Assembly: GCA_015655075.1 (NCBI GenBank) | Contig: JAATFT010000084.1 | Coordinates: 62,001 to 126,000 of the forward strand | DNA from: Clostridiales bacterium | GTDB lineage: Bacteria; Bacillota; Clostridia; Lachnospirales; Lachnospiraceae | Direction: 5' to 3' | DNA: 64,000 bases | Shown here: positions 1 through 8,676 of the stretch, one piece after another | How the letters are laid out: the number at the start of each line of letters is the position of its first letter | How positions within the stretch are numbered: position 1 is the stretch's first letter | Position numbers and translations under genes: made by a program | The notes under the pieces: generated by a model | Told to the model about the DNA's origin: nothing | What the model saw: only the letters and a program-made list of their open reading frames with translations | Databases searched by the model: none

Positions 1-6
1 ATTAGG

Positions 7-50
7 TTATGAGCAAGTAGTATAGCGGACCTGGAATATCCGTTTTACTA
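7..50 (+). repeat. Tail module of family-A intergenic repeat
   Basis: This stretch (GTTATGAG, then GCGGACC and GGAATATCCG) closely matches 21595-21640 and, more loosely, 58674-58722. In those two places it lies directly downstream of a palindrome, so here the palindrome half is probably outside the window. It contains a small CGGA/TCCG hairpin and sits just upstream of a gene, as at the other + strand copies. Confidence 0.55.
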
Positions 51-53
51 AGT

Positions 54-71
54 TAAAAGAGTGCTCTAAAA
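54..71. repeat. Family-B element footprint (8-bp core with 5-bp direct repeats)
   Basis: The core GAGTGCTC (59-66) is flanked on both sides by TAAAA (54-58 and 67-71). GAGTGCTC is the terminal 8 bp of the larger elements at 48871-49021 and 62147-62191. The direct repeats look like a target duplication left after insertion and near-complete loss of an element. The core ends 24 nt before the ATG at 91. Confidence 0.45.
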
Positions 72-90
72 CAAAAAGGAGGAAATTATT

Positions 91-1515
91 ATGATGAAGT
101 ATCTTCAAAAACTAGGAAAATCTTTAATGCTTCCGGTTGCCGTACTTCCGGTGGCAGGGATTTTAATGGGAATCGGTTATTGGATCGATCCCGACGGATG
201 GGGTGCCAATAATGTTGCGGCGGCATTCCTGGTTAAGGGCGGCGGAGCCTTGATTGATAATATGGCTTTGCTCTTTGCCATTGGTGTCGCGGTAGGTATG
301 GCTGACGATAAGGACGGAACTTCCGGGCTTGCCGGTTTGGTTTCCTGGCTGTTAATGACGTCCCTGCTTTCCAGTGAGGCGGTGGCCATGTACACGGGAG
401 CGGAAGTTGATCCGGCGTTTGGTTACATTAAAAATCAGTTTATAGGCATATTGGCTGGTTTAATCGGCGCCAGTTGTTATAACAGGTTTAAAAATACGAA
501 ATTGCCGGATTATCTTTCCTTTTTAAGCGGAAAGAGGAGCGTTGCCATTGTAACTGCCGGATATTCCGTTGTGGCAAGTGTGATATTGTTTTTTGTATGG
601 CCCGTAGTTTATAACGCGCTGGTGGCTTTTGGTATCGCCATAACCGGAACAGGTGCCATAGGGGCCGGTATCTATGCTTTCTTTAACAGGCTTTTAATTC
701 CCATAGGGCTTCATCACGCTCTGAATACTGTATTCTGGTTTGACGTGGCAGGTATTAATGACTTAGGTAATTTCTGGGCAGGCAAAGGTGAATTAGGGGT
801 AACGGGTATGTATATGTCGGGTTTCTTCCCGATTATGATGTTTGGTCTGCCGGGAGGCGCTCTGGCTATGTACCATACCGCCAAAACAAATGGGAAGAAG
901 GTTGTGGCCGGTCTGTTGGGTTCGGCCGCGCTCTGTTCTTTTCTTACCGGTATAACGGAGCCTTTGGAGTTTTCCTTTATGTTTTTAGCGCCTGTCCTGT
1001 ATGTGGTACATGCGTTATTGACGGGTATTTCGGCGGCCGTTGTAGCCTTGCTGCCGGTACGGGCAGGGTTTAATTTCAGTGCCGGGTTAATTGACTTTAT
1101 CTTAAGCTTTAAATCCCCTATGGCTTTGAATCCGTTATGGCTGCTTCCCATTGGTGTGGGATTCAATGTGGTTTATTATGTTGTATTCCGATTTGTTATA
1201 AGAGTATTTAATCTTAAGACACCCGGCAGGGAGGATGAGGAAGAGGAGGAACTTAAGGCCGGCCTGGCCAATGATGATTATACCGCAGTGGCAGCCATTA
1301 TATTAGAAGGACTGGGCGGCAAAGAAAATGTTACCAACGCCGATAATTGTATTACCAGACTTCGTTTGGAAATTAAAGATTATACCCTGGTAAACGAGAA
1401 GAAAATTAAATCCGCAGGTGTGGCGGGTGTCATAAGACCAAGTAAAACCAGCGTTCAGATTATTATAGGGCCAAAGGTACAATTTGTAGCGGACGAATTT
1501 AAGAAATTGCTGTAA
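91..1515 (+). CDS. PTS EIICB, glucose/N-acetylglucosamine family
   Basis: The 474-residue membrane permease of a phosphotransferase system imports and phosphorylates a sugar. Residues 1 to about 385 form the hydrophobic IIC domain, with the family sequences GLHHALNTVFW and [12 protein letters not shown]. An acidic linker leads to IIB (about 395-474), where Cys420 in NCITRLRL is the phosphorylation site. No IIA domain is fused, so IIA must come from another protein. The length and NagE/PtsG-like layout suggest GlcNAc or glucose, but the substrate cannot be fixed from sequence. AGGAGG lies just upstream of the ATG. A scrambled partial copy of this gene is at 10835-11056. Confidence 0.9.
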   Translation: MMKYLQKLGKSLMLPVAVLPVAGILMGIGYWIDPDGWGANNVAAAFLVKGGGALIDNMALLFAIGVAVGMADDKDGTSGLAGLVSWLLMTSLLSSEAVAMYTGAEVDPAFGYIKNQFIGILAGLIGASCYNRFKNTKLPDYLSFLSGKRSVAIVTAGYSVVASVILFFVWPVVYNALVAFGIAITGTGAIGAGIYAFFNRLLIPIGLHHALNTVFWFDVAGINDLGNFWAGKGELGVTGMYMSGFFPIMMFGLPGGALAMYHTAKTNGKKVVAGLLGSAALCSFLTGITEPLEFSFMFLAPVLYVVHALLTGISAAVVALLPVRAGFNFSAGLIDFILSFKSPMALNPLWLLPIGVGFNVVYYVVFRFVIRVFNLKTPGREDEEEEELKAGLANDDYTAVAAIILEGLGGKENVTNADNCITRLRLEIKDYTLVNEKKIKSAGVAGVIRPSKTSVQIIIGPKVQFVADEFKKLL

Positions 1516-1603
1516 AATCAGGTGAGGCCATACGAACAAAGAAGGTATCGGATGCCGTGTATGGAAGGCAGTAAGCAGACATTACAAAAATATTATGAAG
1601 TTT

Positions 1604-1640
1604 AACCGGAAGAAACCCGCCCAGCGGGTTTCTTCCGGTT
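1604..1640 (+). terminator. Strong hairpin after the EIICB gene
   Basis: AACCGGAAGAAACCCGC pairs with GCGGGTTTCTTCCGGTT in a near-perfect long stem. There is no clear T tract after it, so termination is plausible but not certain. A second copy lies at about 19388-19422 beside the intact aldo/keto reductase gene. Confidence 0.45.
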
Positions 1641-1682
1641 ACGGGTGCATCCGGTCAAAATGCATCCGCCGGACCTTAGAAA

Positions 1683-1820
1683 TTAACGGTATCCGGACTC
1701 AATTGCATACTTTACGGCAGATACGGCCGTATCTCCGTCAGGAGTCTGCCAGGTTCCAAAGCCTATACAGGGAATAGACACGCCGTTGTATAGTTGGTAA
1801 GAATCAGTTAAAGACTTCAT
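1683..1820 (-). pseudogene. Aldo/keto reductase remnant (5' end only)
   Basis: Read on the minus strand from the ATG at 1820, the first 44 codons match the N-terminus of the intact reductase at 19459-20310 (MKSL, then FGTWQTPDG). The reading then crosses the deletion junction and stops at 1683-1685. The deletion is 707 bp, not a multiple of three, so the frame is lost. Only the NAD(P)-barrel start remains, so no function is expected. Confidence 0.85.
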
Positions 1821-2365
1821 TAATTTTAAACCCCCTTAAAATGTTTTTTATTACAAGCTCAATCTGTAATAATTTTATTATAAGATTTTAGAGGTAACTC
1901 GAGATCAATAAATATTTTTATGTAAAACGTAAAATATTTTTTTCCTAATTTCCGGTAGAGCTCTTTTCTCCAATCCATTATAGTATGTTCTCCTTATGGT
2001 ATTGCATTATCCGGTTCCAGATCCTTGAAATCATCAGGATAAAGGAACTTGGCAAGACCCTGCATTCAAAAGCAAATACACCAAAAAATTTCCATATTTT
2101 ATTTACAGACAACTTAGAATTAATGTAATATGAAAATGCTATGAGATAAAAAGCCCGACCGGCAGGATGCGCACTTCGGTGTTTGGAATTGTGTCGCAAG
2201 CGGCCGCCAAAGGCGCCGGAGTCTGGCCTGCCAGACTCTTTATTCTTGTTTTTCATAGTTTCAAAATTGCAGAAAGAATATCTTAAATTGCAAAAATATA
2301 AAGTAATATAAAAGAAAAAGAGTGGTAACATAATTATAATAAGAAGACAGGGGGTGCCAAAAGGA
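1821..2365. other. Intergenic region with hairpin
   Basis: The first ~90 bases are the upstream half of the duplicated aldo/keto reductase segment. GAGTCTGGC and GCCAGACTC (2219-2238) form a perfect short hairpin followed by a T-rich run, a possible terminator. A possible -10 (TATAAT, 2335-2340) precedes the HAD gene, without a good -35. No convincing gene was recognised. A 39-codon minus-strand frame starting at 1979 has AAGGAG in front of it but no recognisable product. Confidence 0.4.
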
Positions 2366-3256
2366 ATGATTAGATGGATTGTTTTGGACATGGACGGCAC
2401 ACTTTTAAATGAAAGAGATCAGATTACAGAAAGAACAAGAAGCTGTCTGATCCGTTGCCAGAAGAGAGGAATCCGGATTATTTTGGCCAGCGGACGCAGC
2501 TTCACACGTCTGCTTCCTTATGCACGGCTCCTGCAGATGAAAGAACATGGCGGTTATTTTATCGAAGTAAACGGTATGGCAGTGTACAATCTGGAAAAAG
2601 AAGAACGGCAGGTTATCCGGCAGCTTCAGGAAGAAGATATACGGAAACTGTTTCCTTATGGGCAGAATATGGAGGTGGAACTACAATGTTTTGAAGATCA
2701 GGCAGTTTATTACTGGATACCGGAGTGGCAGAATATGGTAAAAGAAAAAGAGAGGACCAAACGGGGGTTGCCGGAAGATTATCCGAATCTGGGCGGGGCT
2801 TGGACATGGATAACGGATATGACAAAGGGTTACCCGCTGCAACTGCAGATACAGTCTGTTGAAGAAGTACCAAAGAAGTTGAATAAAATAAATTGTGTTG
2901 CGGATCCAAAGACAAATCAAAGAGTATACGACTGCCTGAAGAAACAGTATGGTGAAAATTATGAGATAGTAAGAACCTGCTCAAGGCTGATCGAGATTTC
3001 TCCCAAAGGCATTACAAAGGGGCAGACTTTAAAACGACTTATGGAAAAACACGGTATTAATCGTGAAGAAGTACTGGTATTTGGAGATGGTGAGAATGAT
3101 GTGGATATGTTTCATCAGGTAAAATATAGTATTGCAATGGAAAATGCGGAAGCTTTTATCAAAAAGCAGGCATATAGAGTGACAAAAAGCAACCGGGAGG
3201 AAGGTGTGGCGCTGATTCTGGAAAAACTTTTGGAAAGGATGGGGACAGATGAATGA
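2366..3256 (+). CDS. HAD-superfamily Cof-type sugar-phosphate phosphatase
   Basis: This is a cytoplasmic Cof/YidA-type haloacid dehalogenase hydrolase of about 296 residues. Motif I is DMDGTLLN near the N-terminus, motif II is the Ser in LASGRS, and the C-terminal motif is VFGDGENDVDMF with the Mg2+-binding acidic residues. A C2-type cap fills the middle. Members dephosphorylate sugar phosphates or similar metabolites. The ATG at 2366 gives the normal short lead-in to motif I; an in-frame GTG at 2354 is an alternative, and AGGGGG at 2349-2354 could serve the ATG. The gene overlaps the downstream regulator by 8 nt, so it is probably the first gene of the operon. Confidence 0.85.
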   Translation: MIRWIVLDMDGTLLNERDQITERTRSCLIRCQKRGIRIILASGRSFTRLLPYARLLQMKEHGGYFIEVNGMAVYNLEKEERQVIRQLQEEDIRKLFPYGQNMEVELQCFEDQAVYYWIPEWQNMVKEKERTKRGLPEDYPNLGGAWTWITDMTKGYPLQLQIQSVEEVPKKLNKINCVADPKTNQRVYDCLKKQYGENYEIVRTCSRLIEISPKGITKGQTLKRLMEKHGINREEVLVFGDGENDVDMFHQVKYSIAMENAEAFIKKQAYRVTKSNREEGVALILEKLLERMGTDE

Positions 3257-5174
3257 AAAGATGAAGCCAAGACAGTATGAAATATTAAAATTTCTGGCAA
3301 CTTCTTCTATTCCGCTGGATATTGCGTTTTTTCAGAATGAATTTGAAAAGAGCGAGCGTACCATCCGTTATGATATCAATGAACTGAAACGGATTTGTGC
3401 CGAAAAAGAGGTGCAAATACGGTATCGGACAAGATGGGGATTTTATATACCGGCCGAGCAGAAAGCAAAATGCCCGGAGATCCTGATTGCAGGACGGCCC
3501 GGGAAAACGGCAGGATTTCTGATGAATAGGTCGGAACAACGTATTATAGAACTTTTTTTTTATTTTTTTGTAAACAAAAAGGACGTTCTGGCTGAACAAA
3601 TAGCCGGAGAATTTTATATTTCCAGATCCACTTTGATGAGGATCATACCGAGGTTTAATGAGTATTTCGGCGGCCGGATTCATCTGCTGTCCCATAAGAC
3701 AGGAGGATATGAGCTTCAAGGAGATGAATTGATAATACGCCATATTGTTATGGAGCATCTGGCTCAATTGTTTAAAGGAAGTTATATGCCGGAAGACTGG
3801 TATCTGCTGCTGCCGGATACTTTAAAAAAATATATGAATCTTCAAAGGCTGATTACAATCAGCAATGAAATAAAAAAAGTTAACGCAAAGTATAATGTAT
3901 GGATTTCCAATACGGCTTTTTTAAACCTTTTATCCTATTGCATTGCGGGTGATATACGGAATCAATTTTACAGCCCCGCAGATTTTACAGACGAGGCACA
4001 GGGATATGCGCAGACCCTTTTAAAAAGGCTTGATAAAAAGGTAAACAGCACAGAATTGAACTATCTGGAAGAGGTTCTGATTGAAAACGAAATTGTTGTA
4101 AATATCCATGAGACTGATGAGAGGAAAGTAAATTCCAGTCTGAAAAAGATTATAGAATATTTAAAAAAGGAAGAAAAGAAATTAAACTACGAGTTTGATA
4201 TGACAGGTCTTTACGAGGATTTGTACGGACACTTAAAAAATTTGCTATTTTTGTTCCTGATTTCAAAAGATAAGATAGAGGAGAATTATATTGTTATTCA
4301 GGAAGTAAAAGAAAATTATTACGATTTTTACCGTATGGCGGCAGAATGTTCCAGAATACTGGAACAGGACTATGAAATTGATTTTACGGATACTGAAATT
4401 TGTTATATTGCCGTTTATTTATATAAAAATTGTAAAGGACGAGTAAATAAAAGAAAAAATGTCCTGCTGGTCTGTGCGACCGGAAAGGGCCTGTCACATC
4501 TTCTGGCAATCCGGTTGGAAAATGTATTTCCCATGTTGAAGGTTGCAGGACAGGTTTCCCCTTATCAGCTGTCCAATATGAATTTTGGAAAAACAGTGGA
4601 TTTTATTATATCAACCATACCGTTGAATATTACAGGAATACCGGTGCTTAAAATTTCCCGGATTCTTTCAATGGAAGATATAAAGAGAATTCAGGAGTTT
4701 CTGGATTATGGAAAACTGGTGGATGAGATCCCATTGCAGGAGCGGGACAAAGCATCCTTTAGTTCCAAGGCAGACCCATTTGAAATAGCGAAAACAATAA
4801 AACAGGAAGCGGCATCGAATAATCTGTCTTATGCAGCCGGTGTCATCAGTAAGTTAATTTTGACACTGTTAGAATACACGTCGAAGTTTCCGGAAGAATA
4901 CAGAATGAGTCAGGACGTACTTCTTGGAATGATTATTCATATGAGTATGGCTGTTCCGAGATGGTTTCAGGGGACAAGCCAGGATACTCTGGAAGAGATG
5001 GAAGAAGAATACATAAAGATAGAGGAGAATCACAGGGTAATCTTTGAGGTTATGGAAAAATTTTTTGCATTGGTAGAGAACTCCCTGCAGGTGAGTATAA
5101 CCATAGAAGAGAAAATTGCATTTTTTTTATACATTATAAAGGAGGAGAAAGAGGATGAAAGTACTTACTATTAA
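3249..5174 (+). CDS. PRD-containing transcriptional regulator with EIIB-like domain
   Basis: This 641-residue LevR/MtlR/BglG-type regulator should control the sugar cassette downstream. Domains in order: a winged HTH (about 8-68), a second HTH (about 95-170), two PRD domains (about 185-405), and a GatB-like EIIB domain (about 410-500) with Cys409 in LLVCATGKG. The final ~140 residues look like a further PRD (LGMIIHMSMAVPR, EEKIAFFLYI) rather than the fused EIIA seen in many relatives. PRD histidines and the EIIB cysteine are usually phosphorylated by PTS proteins and report sugar availability. The 3' end overlaps the amidohydrolase gene by 20 nt. A long T run at 3549 does not break the frame. 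Confidence 0.85.
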   Translation: MNEKMKPRQYEILKFLATSSIPLDIAFFQNEFEKSERTIRYDINELKRICAEKEVQIRYRTRWGFYIPAEQKAKCPEILIAGRPGKTAGFLMNRSEQRIIELFFYFFVNKKDVLAEQIAGEFYISRSTLMRIIPRFNEYFGGRIHLLSHKTGGYELQGDELIIRHIVMEHLAQLFKGSYMPEDWYLLLPDTLKKYMNLQRLITISNEIKKVNAKYNVWISNTAFLNLLSYCIAGDIRNQFYSPADFTDEAQGYAQTLLKRLDKKVNSTELNYLEEVLIENEIVVNIHETDERKVNSSLKKIIEYLKKEEKKLNYEFDMTGLYEDLYGHLKNLLFLFLISKDKIEENYIVIQEVKENYYDFYRMAAECSRILEQDYEIDFTDTEICYIAVYLYKNCKGRVNKRKNVLLVCATGKGLSHLLAIRLENVFPMLKVAGQVSPYQLSNMNFGKTVDFIISTIPLNITGIPVLKISRILSMEDIKRIQEFLDYGKLVDEIPLQERDKASFSSKADPFEIAKTIKQEAASNNLSYAAGVISKLILTLLEYTSKFPEEYRMSQDVLLGMIIHMSMAVPRWFQGTSQDTLEEMEEEYIKIEENHRVIFEVMEKFFALVENSLQVSITIEEKIAFFLYIIKEEKEDESTYY

Positions 5175-6288
5175 AAAAGGAAAGCTGGTTTCTCCGGTCA
5201 ACGGATATCACAGTGATGTGAAAGATATCCTGGTCAAAGATGGGGTAATTGCGGCCATTGAAGATAGAATTAATCCGGCGGGAACAGTCATTGATGCAGC
5301 CGGATGCATAGTTACACCTGGTTTTATTGATATCCATACGCACTGTTATCCGGAAACATTCTTGGGGTTAGAACCGGATGAGCTGGGAATCCGGCGGGGA
5401 TCTACGGCAATCCTGGACGCAGGAAGCAGCGGAGTCTGCAACTATGAACGTTTTTACAAGAATTATATTGAAAAGAGCAGGACAAAAGTATATACCCTTT
5501 TGAATCTGTCCCAAGACGGTCTGATGCAAGGTCATGAACTGGATGATAGGAAAAAGATTAACATTCCTGCGCTGAAAGAGATTTTACTGAAGTATCCGGA
5601 CAATATTGTAGGATTAAAGGCCAGAGCCAGTGCCAGTGTAGTCGGAGAAATGGGACTAAGACCCATTGCACTTGCTGCCAGGACGGCCCAAGAAGCAGGG
5701 AAACCTTTAATGGTACATATCGGAAACCATCCGCCTGAACTTAAAGATGTACTGAATCTGCTTCAGAAAGATGATATCGTAACCCATGCCTTTCATGGAA
5801 AAGCAGGCGGTATTCTGACCGAATCAAATCACATCCTTCCGGAAGCCTGGAAAGCCAGGGAAAGAGGAGTTCAGTTTGATATAGGCCATGGGTCAGCAAG
5901 TTTTAGCTTCCGTGTTTTTGAGCAGGCGTTAAAAGAAGGATTTGACTGTGATCTGATATCTACGGATTTACATATTGAAAATTATAACGGACCTGTTTAC
6001 AACCTGGCCGCTGTTGTCAGCAAGACGATTAACTGCGGGGAAGAATTGGAGAAAGCAGTGACTAAATGTACCAGTGCACCGGCCAGACACTTTGGTCTTA
6101 AGAGAATAGGGGAACTTGCTGTCGGCATGACTGCTGACTTGAATGTGATGGAGTTAGTTTCCTGCAGGGAACAGGTACAGGATGCCATTGGAGATTCTCT
6201 GGAACTGGCGCAGAAACTGGTATTAAAGAAAACAATTTACAGCAGAGGTAATGAGAGTGAAATTTTTGAACACATTGTTAAAAGATAG
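5155..6288 (+). CDS. Amidohydrolase/deacetylase-family metallohydrolase (EF_0837-like)
   Basis: This 377-residue metal-dependent hydrolase resembles dihydroorotase/N-acyl-amino-acid deacetylase proteins. The metal ligands are visible: His61 and His63 in DIHTH, a candidate carbamylated Lys in GLKARASAS, His in MVHIGNHP and VTHAFHG, and Asp in LISTDLH. From its neighbours it probably removes an acyl group from an amino-sugar acid before deamination by the DgaE-like lyase; that step is inference. The ATG at 5155 has GGAGGAGAAAGAGG before it and lies inside the end of the regulator gene, which suggests translational coupling. Confidence 0.85.
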   Translation: MKVLTIKKGKLVSPVNGYHSDVKDILVKDGVIAAIEDRINPAGTVIDAAGCIVTPGFIDIHTHCYPETFLGLEPDELGIRRGSTAILDAGSSGVCNYERFYKNYIEKSRTKVYTLLNLSQDGLMQGHELDDRKKINIPALKEILLKYPDNIVGLKARASASVVGEMGLRPIALAARTAQEAGKPLMVHIGNHPPELKDVLNLLQKDDIVTHAFHGKAGGILTESNHILPEAWKARERGVQFDIGHGSASFSFRVFEQALKEGFDCDLISTDLHIENYNGPVYNLAAVVSKTINCGEELEKAVTKCTSAPARHFGLKRIGELAVGMTADLNVMELVSCREQVQDAIGDSLELAQKLVLKKTIYSRGNESEIFEHIVKR

Positions 6289-6628
6289 CAGTCTGGATCC
6301 ATCTGTCCGGGATGATATTATCCAGTCCTATCAGAGAGTAAAAGTGAAATGGAAGGTTTGCGGAATTCCCATGGATAAAGATGCGGAATTCATGTTTAGC
6401 AACCATATCCTGTCACTGATTAAAAGAGTAAAAGCGCATTCATTTGTAGAAGACTTGGAGGAGGAAGATTTTAAGCAGGTATCAGAAGAAGCATTTAAAA
6501 CGGCAGAAAATCTTGTCACAGATTTGTTTGAGAAAGAGCATCTTCCCGCCAATAAAACAGAAGTATTTCTCGTGGCAACTCACATAGAAATTGCTATACA
6601 GAAAAAAGGAGGAAAAGATTATGAGTAA
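6251..6628 (+). CDS. Stand-alone PRD domain protein (EF_0829-like)
   Basis: This small 125-residue protein consists of little more than one PTS regulation domain, with conserved-looking SNHILSLIKR and VATHIEIA helices. It has no HTH or RNA-binding part. Such proteins are a constant member of the EF_0829-type cassette. It may act as a phosphorylatable partner of the multi-PRD regulator or of the transporter. The start overlaps the amidohydrolase gene by 38 nt (AGAGG upstream) and the end overlaps the SFCGS gene by 8 nt. Confidence 0.8.
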   Translation: MRVKFLNTLLKDSSLDPSVRDDIIQSYQRVKVKWKVCGIPMDKDAEFMFSNHILSLIKRVKAHSFVEDLEEEDFKQVSEEAFKTAENLVTDLFEKEHLPANKTEVFLVATHIEIAIQKKGGKDYE

Positions 6629-6986
6629 AGAAGTACTGGTAGTAATCGGGCACCGTATGGGAAAAGGCCAGGCGGTTGCCCGGGGAGTAGAAAAAGCGGG
6701 GGGAAAAGCGATTGTGATTCCGGGAATGGCAGCGGATATGAAGCTGGGAGATGTGATGCATGAAAATAATGCAGACCTTGGAATCAGTTTTTGCGGAAGC
6801 GGCGGCGCCGGTGCACTGACGGCAAAGAATAAATATGGCTATCCGGCCAAATCAGAACTGCGTTCTGTAGAGGCGGCCTGTACTGCGGTAGAAGAAGGAT
6901 GCAAGGTAGTTGGCCTGGGATTTTTGGATGTGGAAGAACTGGGAGAAAAATTAGTAAAAATTTATCGCAGGGTTTATGGAGAATAA
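6621..6986 (+). CDS. Glycine-rich SFCGS family protein (EF_0830-like)
   Basis: This 121-residue soluble protein carries the signature SFCGSGGAGA that names the family. The ATG at 6621 follows AAAGGAGG. The fold looks like a small alpha/beta nucleotide- or sugar-binding protein, and the single Cys in the SFCGS loop could be a phosphorylation or catalytic site. No biochemical function is known to me. Its fixed place between the PRD protein and the DUF4312-4311-4310 genes suggests a cytoplasmic component of the same transporter. Confidence 0.8.
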   Translation: MSKEVLVVIGHRMGKGQAVARGVEKAGGKAIVIPGMAADMKLGDVMHENNADLGISFCGSGGAGALTAKNKYGYPAKSELRSVEAACTAVEEGCKVVGLGFLDVEELGEKLVKIYRRVYGE

Positions 6987-7302
6987 TATGCAAGGGGATA
7001 TTTGGGAAAAGCAGTTATTGGAAGAAATACGTCATGAAGTTGTGATTACAATGAGCGGGGATTCTTTGGAAGAGGTGACAGGCAAGATATTTCAGACTAT
7101 GCGTAAGCAGATATTCCTCGATATTAAGGGGCCCATTATCCAAATGGAAGCGGAGGAAGTCTATTTTCAGCAAGTGGATACAAAGCGCAGGACGGAGCAT
7201 TTTATGTTCTTTTTCTGGCCCCTGGAGAAACTTACGCTTACGATTACTGCCAAAATCGTAGTAAAGGTAAAGTATCTAAATATTACAAAGGAGGATCTAT
7301 AA
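6976..7302 (+). CDS. DUF4312 family protein (EF_0831-like)
   Basis: This 108-residue cytoplasmic protein belongs to the cassette. It has no membrane segment or recognisable catalytic motif, but repeated beta-strand-like stretches at the C-terminus (LTLTITAKIVVKVKYL). The ATG at 6976 overlaps the SFCGS gene. An in-frame ATG at 6988 has a better-placed GGAG and may be the true start. Function unknown; by position it is a likely soluble subunit of the DUF4310/4311 transporter. Confidence 0.75.
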   Translation: MENNMQGDIWEKQLLEEIRHEVVITMSGDSLEEVTGKIFQTMRKQIFLDIKGPIIQMEAEEVYFQQVDTKRRTEHFMFFFWPLEKLTLTITAKIVVKVKYLNITKEDL

Positions 7303-8016
7303 ATGTTAGAGATTATTATTTGTTCAATGGTTATCGGTGCTTTAGGCGGAGGCTGTATAGCTGCCGGTGCAGCGCGTATGTTTCATGCACCAAAGGTACA
7401 GGCTATGGGAGCTTTTCGAACGCTGGGTGAAATGAATGCCTGTAGCGGAGACCCGATTGCCCATTTTTCTTTTGGTTTGGGTTTCTTCTTTTCCGCCGCG
7501 GCATCGGCTGTTGCAGCCGGTGCGCTGACGGGAGAGGTGCTGCACAGAATTGTCCCAAACTGGAGTGCGGCATCCCTGCTGGTAAAAAATAAAAATGTAG
7601 AAGAAACGGTCTGGAATCCGAGAAAGATGATGATGGCCGGTTCTGTGATAGGTGCGGTTGTCGTTGTCTTTCTGAATACCATGGCTCAGTTAATTCCGGA
7701 AAAGCTGTCCCTGATTGCACAAAATGTACTGACCCCGGCCACCGGCTGGCTGATCAATCCGGTTATGCCTGCCATTTTCTGGCTGGCTGCCATTGATGCC
7801 GGCAAGGTAGTTGGATTGTGGGGAACGGTATTAGGCGGGATATCCGCGCTGGTTTCCGGAAATGCGGTGCCAGGCATTGTGCTTGGGATTCTGATTGGAA
7901 AATCTGCAGAGGAAAATGGGTATAAGAATAAAATGGTACAGATATTGATTGCAATTGTAATTGTCATGTTTATTGCAATTGCTTACTTCAGAGGATTTTT
8001 TGGAAAGTTCGTATAG
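7303..8016 (+). CDS. DUF4311 family membrane protein (EF_0832-like)
   Basis: This 237-residue integral membrane protein has about six hydrophobic segments, small-residue-rich helices and the family sequence GAARMFHAPKVQAMGAFRTL. With the following DUF4310 protein it forms the membrane pair of the cassette. The glycine-rich helices recall PTS IIC/IID subunits, but no homology to a known transporter is evident. AAGGAGG precedes the ATG, and the gene follows the DUF4312 stop directly. Confidence 0.8.
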   Translation: MLEIIICSMVIGALGGGCIAAGAARMFHAPKVQAMGAFRTLGEMNACSGDPIAHFSFGLGFFFSAAASAVAAGALTGEVLHRIVPNWSAASLLVKNKNVEETVWNPRKMMMAGSVIGAVVVVFLNTMAQLIPEKLSLIAQNVLTPATGWLINPVMPAIFWLAAIDAGKVVGLWGTVLGGISALVSGNAVPGIVLGILIGKSAEENGYKNKMVQILIAIVIVMFIAIAYFRGFFGKFV

Positions 8017-8028
8017 GAGGAGACACAG

Positions 8029-8676
8029 ATGGAGAAGAAAACATTTACAGAGAAATTTGATGCTTTTATGATGAAAGACAGTACCTTTATTCTGCTGGTC
8101 ATGGGAGCGGCGGCAGCGATATTTTCAGGAACTTATCTATTTATTAAATTTGGCACAGGTGCCTTTAATGAAATCTCTATTGTTGCCATGTTAACCGACG
8201 GAATGGGCAGCGGTGATTATGCGGCAGCTGCCGGCTTTGCCACAGGGTTTTTGATTGCCCGGATACTGGAAGGCCCGCTGGTAGGTCTGATGGATATCGG
8301 CGGTAGTTTGATGACAGGTGTAGGTATCGGGATTCCGGCGGTTTTTTTATCCATGGGCTGGAAGTTCCCATTTTCTAATTTCTTTTCAGCATTGCTGGTT
8401 GGGGCAATAATCGGAATTACCATAGGCGGTATTATCATAATTATCCGCAAAATAGTACCGGATGGTATGGCTGTAGGCGGAACCGGCATTATGATGGGAG
8501 CCGGAAATGCCGTTGGACGTTATCTTGCCCCGCTTATTATAATAGCAGCGGCACAGTATAATGTATATACAGGTATTGGCGCTCTTATCGGAGCAGCATT
8601 TTTTTACAAATGGGAAAAAGAGATGACCGGAGGCGCAATTTTGGGCGCGATGATTCTGGGCGCGATTTTTTTATAA
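8029..8676 (+). CDS. DUF4310 family membrane protein (EF_0833-like)
   Basis: This 215-residue integral membrane protein has about six hydrophobic segments and a motif region FLIARILEGPLVGLMDIGG typical of the family. It follows DUF4311 by 12 nt with AGGAGGAG as its ribosome site. The pair is the presumed permease for the substrate handled by the deacetylase, lyase and aldolase of this operon. The mechanism and energy source are unknown. Confidence 0.8.
   Translation: MEKKTFTEKFDAFMMKDSTFILLVMGAAAAIFSGTYLFIKFGTGAFNEISIVAMLTDGMGSGDYAAAAGFATGFLIARILEGPLVGLMDIGGSLMTGVGIGIPAVFLSMGWKFPFSNFFSALLVGAIIGITIGGIIIIIRKIVPDGMAVGGTGIMMGAGNAVGRYLAPLIIIAAAQYNVYTGIGALIGAAFFYKWEKEMTGGAILGAMILGAIFL

Larger units (their letters stand above)
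1521..1911. repeat. Duplicated aldo/keto reductase segment, internally deleted copy
   Basis: 1521-1696 is nearly identical to 19299-19479 and 1689-1911 to 20179-20400. The two parts meet at GTATCCGG, which occurs at both ends of the missing 707 bp in the full copy (19472-19479 and 20179-20186). This is a segmental duplication followed by deletion between short direct repeats. Confidence 0.85.

Noticed and set aside
177..1539. Several minus-strand frames opposite the EIICB gene
   Set aside because: They lack ribosome sites and recognisable motifs and mirror a conserved membrane gene.
1595..1777. A 60-codon plus-strand frame
   Set aside because: It lies antisense to the aldo/keto reductase remnant and through the hairpin, without a family match.
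3540..3570. Long T run in the regulator gene as a possible frameshift
   Set aside because: The frame continues intact through both PRD domains and EIIB.
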